64,000 nt of DNA from NCBI RefSeq assembly GCF_002104995.1, contig NW_024468250.1:124001-188000 (forward strand). Direction: 5' to 3'. The notes below the pieces were generated by a model. The model searched no databases. It was not told the origin of the DNA and saw only the letters and a program-made list of their open reading frames with translations. Positions 25,264-33,584 of the stretch are shown here, piece after piece. A program made the position numbers and the translations under genes. This stretch comes from Linderina pennispora (Eukaryota > Kickxellomycota > Kickxellomycetes > Kickxellales > Kickxellaceae). Each line of letters starts with the position of its first letter. The first letter of the stretch is position 1.

Positions 25264-25546
25264 TGTTGCGCGGTCGACGATGACTGCCATGATGATGCCA
25301 TGGAAGTTATCGAGTCGACCGACAACGAGAGCAGCTCTCGCGCTGAACCAATGGAGATATCCAGCGGAGACTTGTGACCACTACAATCACAGCTTTCCAC
25401 CTCGGTTTCACTGATGAGGTCAGACGTCGCACTGCAACGGAATCTTCAAAAAGGCTAATGCGTGGCATTACTAGTTTTCCTTTCTCTTTTCCTTTTTCTT
25501 TAGTTTTGAAATCCAAACTTATCCACACCCCCTTATTAGCACAACA
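25264..25546 (+). repeat. 5' LTR
   Basis: 283 bp, TGTTG...CAACA ends. It is identical to the 3' LTR except for two transitions: G at 25366 (A at 31105) and T at 25394 (C at 31133). It contains a copy of the last 114 bp of the pol frame including its stop, then a pyrimidine-rich block (about 25480-25500) and the AGTTTTGAAA motif at 25502-25511. Confidence 0.95.
25502..25511 (+). promoter_or_regulatory. Proposed mRNA 5' end / self-primer segment of the LTR
   Basis: AGTTTTGAAA follows a C/T-rich initiator-like stretch. It is the exact reverse complement of TTTCAAAACT at 25552-25561, just downstream of the LTR. In Tf1-type elements the first 11 nt of the transcript pair with the primer-binding site and prime minus-strand synthesis. 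By analogy R would start here and U5 would be 25512-25546. Confidence 0.5.
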
Positions 25547-25551
25547 AAATT

Positions 25552-25561
25552 TTTCAAAACT
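25552..25561 (+). other. Proposed self-priming primer-binding site
   Basis: TTTCAAAACT starts 5 nt after the 5' LTR, where a tRNA primer site would normally begin with TGG. No such tRNA-like site is present. The 10 nt pair perfectly with LTR positions 25502-25511, giving a 40-nt loop. Confidence 0.5.
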
Positions 25562-25586
25562 CAGCTCATAAATTATTATTATTAAA

Positions 25587-26495
25587 ATGTCCAATCGTGA
25601 CACAACACCGGGTAAGGGCAGCACCTCTGCTGCGCCAGTTCCCGAAGGAGCAAGTGCTGCACCGAAGCAGTTTACCAGCGTAGAACATATGAGCGCGGTG
25701 GAGCTGCAGGCGGTTTCGACAGTGCTGCTCAACATGCATGAAATGGTTGAGAAGACTGACAAGTTCAATGCAGACTTGGACGGCCCGACTACAGAGGAGT
25801 GGATCGAGAAGATCACAGCCAACATCCAGTTCTTTATTGATGCTAAGGTGCCCACAGCTTCAATTATCCAGGCCATCAAAGGAAGGCTAGATGGCAAGGT
25901 GAAGGCAGTGATTGGTGATCGCAAGTTTGTGCACAAGACTGAACTGAAGGATGCGATGATGCAGGCGTTCCCTCAGGCACGGTTTGCAAAACATGCGCGT
26001 GAAAAGCTGGGCAAGGTCTCGACGTTTAAGGAGCTACCAGTGGACAATATCAAGCCTCTTGGAATGAAGCTGCTGCGCCGGGCCGAGCTGAACGATACAC
26101 ACTGTATTATGCTTGCTGAAACCCTAGCCAAGCTCGATGCACAAGCCTGGTATGCGACGGAGACCAAGCCGTCAATGGCCACCACTGCAAATATTGAGCA
26201 GATGCTGACAACTTTCCAGCGGCATTATGACATGCATCAGGAAATTGGTGAGGCTCGAAAGATAGTCGAGAGGACATCCAATGTTAGCAAGGGCCACGAT
26301 GAGTCTACTCAGCCTGGAGATGCAGCTGCACAGGGAGGCATGAGGTCAGCACGTGCATCGCGCAACGCTCGCCAACGCCAGCGAATTAGGGAGAAGCTGC
26401 GTCGTTTGGATGAGCTTGAGGCGAAGACTGCCAACCCAGACCGCCGTACTGAGCAGAAGCCCGATAATCCCCGCCAGAGTCGCCCAAAAGACTAG
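25587..26495 (+). CDS. Retrotransposon Gag
   Basis: A 302-residue product from the first ATG after the leader. It starts MSNRDTTPGKGSTSAAP, then has a helical capsid-like body (TEEWIEKITANIQFFIDAKV, AIKGRLDGKVKAVIGD, DAMMQAFPQARFAKHAREKL, MLTTFQRHYDMHQEIGEARK). It ends in a strongly basic tail (SARASRNARQRQRIREKLRR, ending RQSRPKD). There is no CCHC zinc knuckle; the basic tail probably does RNA binding, as is also known for the zinc-knuckle-free Gag of Tf1. Gag packages the genomic RNA into virus-like particles. The last sense codons before the stop form the slippery C CCA AAA site through which the pro-pol frame is reached. Gag assignment rests on position and composition. Confidence 0.82.
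   Translation: MSNRDTTPGKGSTSAAPVPEGASAAPKQFTSVEHMSAVELQAVSTVLLNMHEMVEKTDKFNADLDGPTTEEWIEKITANIQFFIDAKVPTASIIQAIKGRLDGKVKAVIGDRKFVHKTELKDAMMQAFPQARFAKHAREKLGKVSTFKELPVDNIKPLGMKLLRRAELNDTHCIMLAETLAKLDAQAWYATETKPSMATTANIEQMLTTFQRHYDMHQEIGEARKIVERTSNVSKGHDESTQPGDAAAQGGMRSARASRNARQRQRIREKLRRLDELEAKTANPDRRTEQKPDNPRQSRPKD
26483..26489 (+). promoter_or_regulatory. Predicted -1 ribosomal frameshift site (CCCAAAA)
   Basis: C CCA AAA in the gag frame obeys the X XXY YYZ rule and lies one codon before the gag stop (26493-26495). Slipping back one base leads directly into the pro-pol frame, which is open from here (AGA CTA GGC GGC CTT CAT...) to the protease. The pol frame is closed a little upstream (TAA in GATAATCC), so the overlap window is short and contains this heptamer. 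Confidence 0.6.
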
Positions 26496-29400
26496 GCGGC
26501 CTTCATAGCCAGCAACGCTTTGCATCGGCTTCATTTGTAGTTGGAATTATTTCGAATGCATTGGATACCGAGCAAGCAAACTGTGAGGGCCGCTACATAC
26601 CTAAGAGTCATTGGAACTCAGGCTGGAGGAAAGTCGATGGCATTTCGATTAACGGTAGCAATGTGAGTGCAATTGCAGATGAGGGATCTCAGACTGCATT
26701 GATTACACACAATGCTGCACAGCGACTTGGCCTGCGAGTGTGGACGCGGGAGGCACCGGTTCTGCTGCCGATGTGGGGCAATGAACATGGCTATAAATCC
26801 CTAGGCCGTGTTTATGCTACTGTCAGCATTGATTATGGACCCGATGTTCGCATATGCATGGTTGTCGCTGATTTACCTAATGTGACCTGGGATCTGCTAC
26901 TCAACAAGTCGACGCTCGACGCGCTAAATATACTGCTGATGACACCAGCAGCACGCCGGCGTATTGAAGCTCGACAGCGTGAGCAGAAACAGAAGAGGCT
27001 CGAAAGTGTTGAAGACACATACAACGCATCCGAGAAGGGCAGCGAGCCGGACAGCGGTCTTGCCCTGACAGATGACGACGATAGTGTATACGATGCTACA
27101 TTCGAGCCTAGCAAAAATAGCCAGATGATAGATTCGGCGACAGATCAGTCTGCAGCGGATAAGGCGAGGAACACGATAAAGCGCGGAATGCGTGTGAAAC
27201 TAGGGTTGCCACCAAAGTTTTATACATATGAGCGTGATGACGAGTTCCGACGCCTTGATGCATTGTATCCACCGGTTGACATTGATAATGTTCAGAATCG
27301 ACTTACTGAGCAGTGTCCAACACCAGTGATCAAGCAAAAGTTGCTAGACATAATGATGCGGCATGCATCAGTTGCCAGAGAATATCCATCAGGCTGTCCA
27401 CCACCCGCAGCGATATCGCCAATCATACCACCGATGGTTACTGAGCCCAAACCGATTCATGTGCTCCAGCACTCACAAAGCGAGAGTGCTGTGGAAGCAG
27501 TGAACAAATTTGCTGCGACCCGTTTGAAATATGGCATCGATTACCCGAGTTGTAGCCACGCACAGGCACCAGTATTTACGCGACCCAAGCCGAATACTAC
27601 TGCGCGCAGAGTGCTGCTTGACGACTCGGCGAATAATGAAGTCAATATGGTTTCAACAGGTTTGCAATTGCCTCGACCATACGATGTGCTAGCCTTTATG
27701 CGCGACACCCGAATCATCAGTTCGATCGATTTGGCATCCTTTTTCACTACAGTCCGACTGTCACCCGAGATTCGACATATGTGGGCATATGATGCAGCGC
27801 AACATGGGCATGTGGAGACAGCGCGTTTAGTCCAAGGCAACTCTGAGTCGCCAGCATTAGCGCAAGCATTCATCGAGTTTGTCATGTCTCACGCACCGTC
27901 CTTGAAAGGCAAGCTGCTTTTGTACATTGACAACATCTACTTGAAGTCAGTGTCAGGAGACTACGACGCACATCTAGCCGATTTGGAGGCAATGTTCAAG
28001 AGCACTTGAACAGGCTAATCTGCTCATTAACATGGACAAGTCGGTGTTGGTGGCTACAGACCAAGTCGAGATACTCGGATATATGTGGAGTGCAGACCAT
28101 AGCTGGCAGATTCCAGACCACCGTATAGAAACACTGCTCGACTTACCGATGCCGACCACAAAGCATGGAATTCGTGAGCTTTGTGGCGGTGTTACAGCAG
28201 TTGGTCGACATCTACCGCATACTCAGCATTTGCTTGCGCCTTTTCATGCTTACACTGGCACAAAACGGGTCCACGAAGAAGGTGCTACGTGAATTGGAGC
28301 CAGCCTGGCATAAACTCAAGTCTGCGTTGCTCGATGTCAAGACACTATACATTCCTGAGCCTGGAGCTCCGCTAGTGCTGCGGACCGATGCATCAGAGCT
28401 TGGTATGGGAGCAGTATTGCTGACACAAATATCCCCTGACGAAGACGATTTGGCTCCTGTAGCGTTCTTCTCCAAGAAGTTTGATGGACTGAAAGGTCAG
28501 CGTCCCCCTGGATGGCGAGAATGCGCGGCCATTGTAGAAGCGGCGAAGTACTTTTACCCGTATCTCGATGGATGTGCCAACCTGCGGATTCAGACAGATG
28601 CTACTACCGCACATGCCATATTCCGACACAAGACAGAGAGCGATGCAGATAATCTCTCAAACTTCAGGATGGAGCTGTCCAGCATGGGCATCACAAACCG
28701 AATGATGGAGCATCGGCCGGGTATCAAGCAACAAACAGCAGATTGGCTGTCGCGCGATATTGCACCTTCGGTTGGCGAAAATAACCGGAAAATTACCGAG
28801 CCAGTTCACTATGTCTTTGGCGCCATTCGAACAGACACCGATGACGAAGAGTCAAGTTCAGATGGCGAGGTTGAGGATGTCGAATTCTCAGTTGATGACT
28901 ATGACAACGAGATATCTGACGATGACAGCAGGAACATGCCACAAGCCGACACACAAAGCACGCAGCAGGACGACGACGACGACGACGACGACGTTGACGA
29001 CGTGCGGCATGCTATAGGTGCACAGCTGGACGAAGAAGAGCTTGGTTCCAGAATGGAGCACATGTATACAGCGCTTCCTGATTTGCCGCATCCATCAGAA
29101 TATCTCGAGTGCCAGTACACTGACAATTTCCTCCTTATGATCCGGCGTATGTGCGAAGAGCGAACACAAGTAGGCACGGATGCAGACCAGCCGCATTTGG
29201 ATGAAGCAGCTGATTACGGACTCCAAAATGGAGTACTTGTCCATTTTGTTGAGCTCGGAAGTCTACGTGGTACTGATCTATGGGCGCCAGTACTTACAAA
29301 ATCTGCAGCTCGTGAGTACATAACCGTGGCACACATGGCATTGGCACATCCACGGTATAAACGGCTCTATGGGTTTGTATGCCGACGGATATGGTACCAC

Positions 29401-31116
29401 CAGTTATCCAAACTGGTCGATGATGTAACCAAATGCTGTACCGAATGCCAGATGACAGCGATTCAGCAACGGCCTAGTATGGTAATGGTGCCTTCGCAGA
29501 TGCCAGCTCCACGGGAACAAGTCTACATCGATCTGCTTACAGTTGGTCCAACTGACAATCCCGAACGTGAAGCATTGGTCATTGTCGATGCTGCAAGTAT
29601 GTATTTTGAAGTCTATCCGATGACAAATACTACTGCAGGCGATGTCATTGACGTGCTCACTATGAATTGGTTCCAGGCATATGGCCGACCCCAGATTTTG
29701 ACCTCAGATCATGGGCCCCAGTTTGACTGCATTGAATTCCGCAACTTCTTGCAGAGTAACGACATCGCATGGAACCCATCGTCAACATACCATCCACAAG
29801 CCAATATTGCCGAAACTGCAGTAAAACGCTTCAAAAATGCCCTGAGGCCGCTCTTGCTGCAGCATCCACATGAAAATTCATGGACGCATCATGCAGCCCG
29901 AATCGTAGCTGCGAACGCCGTCACCCCTAACAGTACAATTGGATGTACTCCAGCTGAGCTGTTCTTCGGCGAACGAAATCAGCACACGATTAACGAGCTG
30001 GCTGAAAACCTTTACCAGCGAGCACGTCAGCAGCAACAGCACATACGGCAACAAGCAAGACTGCGTGCGAATGCCATTGTAACATTGCGCTACTTCTTAC
30101 CCGGTGAGCTGGTGACCACCCGTGCTCACCCAATCGCACACAACATTGCTCAAGCACCAGAACGCCGACGCGGTCCATACAAAGTAGTCCAGAGAATAGG
30201 CACGGTCTATAAGCTCTGTGACAGGCACGAAAACGTGCTGGCAAAGAACTTTGCCGGCGCTGACTTGATGCGATACCGAGAAGACGACGATGGTGAATGG
30301 CGACAGACTAATACATCAAGTGGACCCGGACCACCAGGATCACCAGGAGCATCAGGAGCACCAGGAGCACCAGGAGCACCCGGTAATCCCTTCGGATCAT
30401 CCAGATCAAGAAGAGGGCCACCTAGTTCGCCAGCAGACAGTGGATCAGGGTTGAGACCAAGCAGTCAAGGCCAGACTCACTGGACGCCAACACATCATGT
30501 GCTAGTTGCAAACGAGACGATGAATTCGGATGGCACGCAGGCAGAAGCAATAGTACCAGCGACAGCTGAAATGTCCGAACCAATGGATAGCGCACTAAAT
30601 GGCCAAGAAGTGCCTAACATTGAGGCTGAACATTATTCTGCACGCTCAAGACCGAATACATCGACCGAAACGGAGCGCCATAGACCAGTAACACGGTCAT
30701 TGTCTCACGAAACAATCACGCCCCCAGATTATAACCCAGATCGGCATCGGGACGTTTACAGATGGGTTCGTGAAGGCCAGACCGATCGTGGACTTAGAGT
30801 TGATCCCATTGCTGAACCTGACCCAATACTCGAAGGCCATCCCAACATCTCCCCGGGTATTAGTACGCTGGACGAGTATGGTATCAACAAAGTTCCAGGA
30901 TATGCAAGTCTGTCGGCGACGTACGAACGTGACGGCGAACAAGTAAACCTTGAAGAACCGACGACAAACAGGGATAGCGCTGAGAGCAGCCCTAGCCGCA
31001 ATTGTTGCGCGGTCGACGATGACTGCCATGATGATGCCATGGAAGTTATCGAGTCGACCGACAACGAGAGCAGCTCTCGCGCTGAACCAATGGAGATATC
31101 CAGCAGAGACTTGTGA
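26490..31116 (+). CDS. Retrotransposon Pol: protease, RT, RNase H, integrase
   Basis: Read after a -1 shift at the gag end. Order: retropepsin-like domain (ISINGSNVSAIADEGSQTAL; active site DEG instead of DTG/DSG), then RT (SSIDLASFFTTVRL; LLLYIDNIYLKS, so YIDN in place of YxDD). Next comes RNase H (VLRTDASELGMGAVLL, WRECAAIVEAAKYF, IQTDATTAHAI, ADWLSR), then integrase with an HX4H...CX2C zinc finger (HMALAH, CTEC) and a D-D-E core (YIDLLTVG, TSDHGPQFD, ANIAETAVKRF). The C-terminal tail has an acid tract before integrase (Asp run at 28969-29003), collagen-like G-X-Y triplets (30327-30393) and a Ser/Glu-rich end that runs 114 bp into the 3' LTR. Two +1 breaks occur: near 27997 and near 28266, each fixed by dropping one base. 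Confidence 0.88.
30322..30393 (+). repeat. Collagen-like GXY repeat in pol
   Basis: Tandem 9-bp-type units (ccaggatca, ccaggagca) encode GPGPPGSPGASGAPGAPG and following triplets, where Gly is every third residue. It sits just after the integrase C-terminal region and before a Ser/Pro-rich tail. Confidence 0.8.
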
Positions 31117-31285
31117 CCACTACAATCACAGCCTTCCACCTCGGTTTCACTGATGAGGTCAGACGTCGCACTGCAACGGAATCTTCAAAAAGGCTAATGC
31201 GTGGCATTACTAGTTTTCCTTTCTCTTTTCCTTTTTCTTTAGTTTTGAAATCCAAACTTATCCACACCCCCTTATTAGCACAACA
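31003..31285 (+). repeat. 3' LTR
   Basis: 283 bp, offset by exactly 5,739 bp from the 5' LTR with two substitutions and no indels. The pol stop codon lies inside it at 31114-31116. It is followed by ctaa, matching the 4 bp before the 5' LTR. Confidence 0.95.
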
Positions 31286-31299
31286 CTAATAAAAAGACG

Positions 31300-31587
31300 T
31301 TACTTTTGGAGTGCTGGCAGATTTACACCAACAAATGCCATGATCGACTGAATCACATTGTAGCGGCTGACAACGACCTTTGCAAACTGCTCGGGCGTTG
31401 TGTCGTTGAGGTCCTTGATAGCAATATCAATGTCCCGCTCGACGACATGCAAAAGGGCATTGGCAATATGCTGGACGCTGGCTTCGTTGAATAGCGTGTC
31501 CAGAGCAGCGTCTGTTGAGCACCCCTGATGTGCGCTGGCGGTGGAGCCGGCAGCAACCAGAATCGATATATACCTGATAAGCTTCAT
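31300..31587 (-). CDS. Small secreted protein, paralogue A
   Basis: A 95-residue product. The start at 31587 is chosen because it opens a signal peptide (MKLIRYISILVAAGSTASA); the frame is open upstream without one. The mature part starts HQGCSTDAALDTLFNEAS and continues with helical segments (IANALLHVVERDIDIAIKDL, TPEQFAKVVVSRYNVIQSIM, AFVGVNLPALQK). It is clearly related to the next gene: same length, a single mature Cys in CS/T-x-D-x-AL, the same 'I/VVSRY...W/A-F' C-terminal pattern. Family unknown to me. The 3' LTR of the retrotransposon ends 14 bp beyond its stop, so the element sits in its 3' UTR and could affect polyadenylation. An ATAAATATATG TATA-like element is about 205 bp upstream (31790-31803). 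Confidence 0.65.
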   Translation of the reverse strand: MKLIRYISILVAAGSTASAHQGCSTDAALDTLFNEASVQHIANALLHVVERDIDIAIKDLNDTTPEQFAKVVVSRYNVIQSIMAFVGVNLPALQK

Positions 31588-31833
31588 AGTTTGAGTAGAA
31601 ATGGAGGCACAAGATATGGAATTGGGAGGAGGGTTCAGCTGGTGCTCGCAAGCTCTAGTCAATAGACTGAAGTCTGCTTTTGCAAATGCACGGCGCAGAT
31701 ACATACTGGTGTGTGCAATCACGGTCGGCATATGGTGGCACTCTTATTGAAGACTGCTGCCATATGATTGCCATGTCCAAGCCATGTAGCTCATATATTT
31801 ATGACAAACCAAAGAATTCACTAGCACAGGAAT

Positions 31834-32112
31834 TTAGATTGGCGGAAGTTGGGAAGCAAGGAACCACGGCAGCGTCGTCCTGAGCAGTCTGTACCTAGAG
31901 ATGATATCCGCAGCAACCGCCTCGGCAGGCACCTTAGCCACGTCCACCTGCCATTTGGCGGCGCCCGTCTCCAGCGACTTTAGGAACTGGGCAGCCATGA
32001 TATCGGTAGTGTTGTTGTTGATCAGTCTGTTGAGGGCCTCGTCAACAGTGCACGAGTAGTGCGCGTACGCGGAGGCGAGCAGGGTAGAGGCGAAGGCGAC
32101 TGATAGCTTCAT
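31834..32112 (-). CDS. Small secreted protein, paralogue B
   Basis: About 92 residues from the Met at 32112 (three more from an in-frame Met at 32121). Signal peptide MKLSVAFASTLLASAYA, mature HYSCTVDEALNRLINNNTTD, then MAAQFLKSLETGAAKWQVDV, VPAEAVAADIISRYRLLRTT and LPWFLASQLPPI. It is a tandem paralogue of the protein ending at 31300: same signal type, one Cys followed by T/S-x-D-E/A-AL, and an IISRY/VVSRY helix in the same place. There are potential N-glycosylation sites at NNT. The pair faces the same way, about 250 bp apart, and probably arose by local duplication. Function unknown; a secreted helical protein with one free Cys may dimerise, but that is conjecture. Confidence 0.65.
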   Translation of the reverse strand: MKLSVAFASTLLASAYAHYSCTVDEALNRLINNNTTDIMAAQFLKSLETGAAKWQVDVAKVPAEAVAADIISRYRLLRTTLPWFLASQLPPI

Positions 32113-32121
32113 TGCCGGCAC

Positions 32122-32696
32122 TCGTTCAATCGGTAGTATCTAGAAGAGTTAGAAATATAATGAAGAAAACGAAGGGTGCAAAAAAAAAGAAAGATATAGC
32201 ATGTGTACATGGCAAGACTTGTCTTGCAATGGCGGTCGTCAATCAGCCTTCTAGGGAAATGGCGGGTATGCAGGCCAATGTATGCTACTGGCTTCTGATA
32301 GAAGTGATGGTGCAATAGACATGTAGGAGGCGGTTTTGAGCTCATTTCTGTGGACGCTGCTACCAATGATAACAAGGAGGACGGTGGGCTGGCAGAAAAA
32401 GACCTGAGATGCGGATTAGACCGTATGTGCGCATTTGTAAGCAAATGGCTGATCCACACAGGTAGTACCACCCAGCAGCATATCCATTTATCCTCTCCCC
32501 AAACACACAATAGCACCAAATACCAGAAGCCCAGATTTTATAAACAAAGGAGCTGGCCACCGCCGGAGTTCCTTAATTTTCCAGCGCACCCAAGTAGAAC
32601 CGCGGCTGCATCTTTTCTCCACTGTATAAACTTTATTCGGCTCTTGCTTTTCCTGATACACTTCTTTCTTTCTTTTTTATTTTTATTTTTATTTTA
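32122..32696. other. Divergent promoter region
   Basis: No gene. It separates the minus-strand secreted-protein gene from the HPP gene. A TATA-like TATAAAC at 32625-32631 lies 72 bp before the HPP start, followed by a T/C-rich leader (cttgcttttcctgatacac; tctttcttttttatttt). Confidence 0.5.
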
Positions 32697-33575
32697 ATGA
32701 TGGACGTTGTTCGGCACCGGCTCAAGCAATGGATACGTGCACTGCCCGGCAAGCCTGGGCACCGTGGGCTCTGGCTCCCAAAGACACCTAGCAATTACAT
32801 AAAGCGCATGGCCGGGGTGCAGCGCTACAGCGGCGACATAGCTCCGCCACCGCCAGTGCTGACCTGGTCGGTTTTCTCTGGCGTAACCTCGTTCCTGGGC
32901 ATGGCCACAATCGCCATGATCCAGAAATACGGCGCCGCAATCAAAAACCACGATCTGCCGTTCGCCATTGCGCCATTTGGGGCCACCGCCGTGCTTGTGT
33001 TTGGTGTGCCGGCCGCACCGCTGGCCCAGCCGCGCAATGTGCTGGTCGGCCACGTCCTGTCGGCATTGGTGGGGATTTTCGTGCATGAAATCTTCAAGCA
33101 TGTCGACGACAGCCTGATGTGGCTGCCCGGTGCGCTGGCCGTGGGCATAGCGATCGGGCTCATGGGGCTGGTGAACTGCTACCATCCGCCGGCCGGTGCC
33201 ACGGCGTTCCTGGCCGGCATGGCGTCGCCAGAGGTGAAGCGGGTTGGGTGGTGGTATCCGCTGTATCCGGTGCTGCCGGTGGCGCTGATCATGGTTGCGG
33301 TCTCGGTGATTCTGAACAACCTGTGCCGCGTGTTCCCCGTGTACTGGCTGACGCCGGCCAAGATGCCCGCAGAGGAGCCCGCGTCAGCCAGCGGCGAGGC
33401 AAAGCTGGCTGGAGCCCGGGCGGAATCCGCGACCACCAGCGAGTCTAGCAGCGAGCACGACGTGGAGCGCAGCGTAACGGAGCAGGCCGAGAACGAGCAG
33501 ACAGCTGAAATGGCGTGGCTGCGGGAGCGTGTGCGGGAACTAGAGCATGAGATTGCTAGGCTCAGTCGCAAATAA
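32697..33575 (+). CDS. HPP family integral membrane protein
   Basis: 292 residues, intronless, with two possible adjacent starts (32697 and 32700). It has the HPP-family membrane core: a first hydrophobic segment (TWSVFSGVTSFLGMATIAMI), then APFGATAVLVFGVPAAPLAQPRNV, LVGHVLSALVGIFV, ALAVGIAIGLMGLVNCYHPP with the name-giving HPP followed by AGATAF, and a last segment (PVLPVALIMVAVSVILNNL). Four or five membrane spans are expected. Bacterial and plant HPP proteins have been linked to nitrite transport; the fungal role is not established, so transport is inference. The C-terminus is unusual: an Ala/Glu/Ser-rich linker and a short charged coiled coil (MAWLRERVRELEHEIARLSR) suggest cytosolic oligomerisation. 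It converges on the RNase H gene with 9 bp between stop codons. Confidence 0.88.
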   Translation: MMDVVRHRLKQWIRALPGKPGHRGLWLPKTPSNYIKRMAGVQRYSGDIAPPPPVLTWSVFSGVTSFLGMATIAMIQKYGAAIKNHDLPFAIAPFGATAVLVFGVPAAPLAQPRNVLVGHVLSALVGIFVHEIFKHVDDSLMWLPGALAVGIAIGLMGLVNCYHPPAGATAFLAGMASPEVKRVGWWYPLYPVLPVALIMVAVSVILNNLCRVFPVYWLTPAKMPAEEPASASGEAKLAGARAESATTSESSSEHDVERSVTEQAENEQTAEMAWLRERVRELEHEIARLSRK

Positions 33576-33584
33576 AAAGCATTT

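Larger units (their letters stand above)
25264..31285 (+). mobile_element. Full-length Ty3/gypsy LTR retrotransposon
   Basis: Two 283-bp direct LTRs (25264-25546, 31003-31285) start TGTTG and end CAACA and differ at only two positions. The 4-bp sequence ctaa flanks both ends and fits a target-site duplication. Inside are gag, then protease, reverse transcriptase, RNase H and integrase in Ty3/gypsy order (integrase last). Gag and pol are separated by a -1 frame change at a CCCAAAA slippery site. There is no tRNA-type primer site; a self-priming site is proposed at 25552-25561. No chromodomain is seen. Near-identical LTRs mean recent insertion. Two +1 breaks in pol (about 28000 and 28265) resemble single-base assembly insertions and may not be real. 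The 3' LTR ends 14 bp from the stop codon of a small secreted-protein gene. Confidence 0.93.

Noticed and set aside
25264-31285. Ty1/copia classification of the element
   Set aside because: Integrase follows RNase H in this element; in copia elements integrase precedes RT. The order is Ty3/gypsy.
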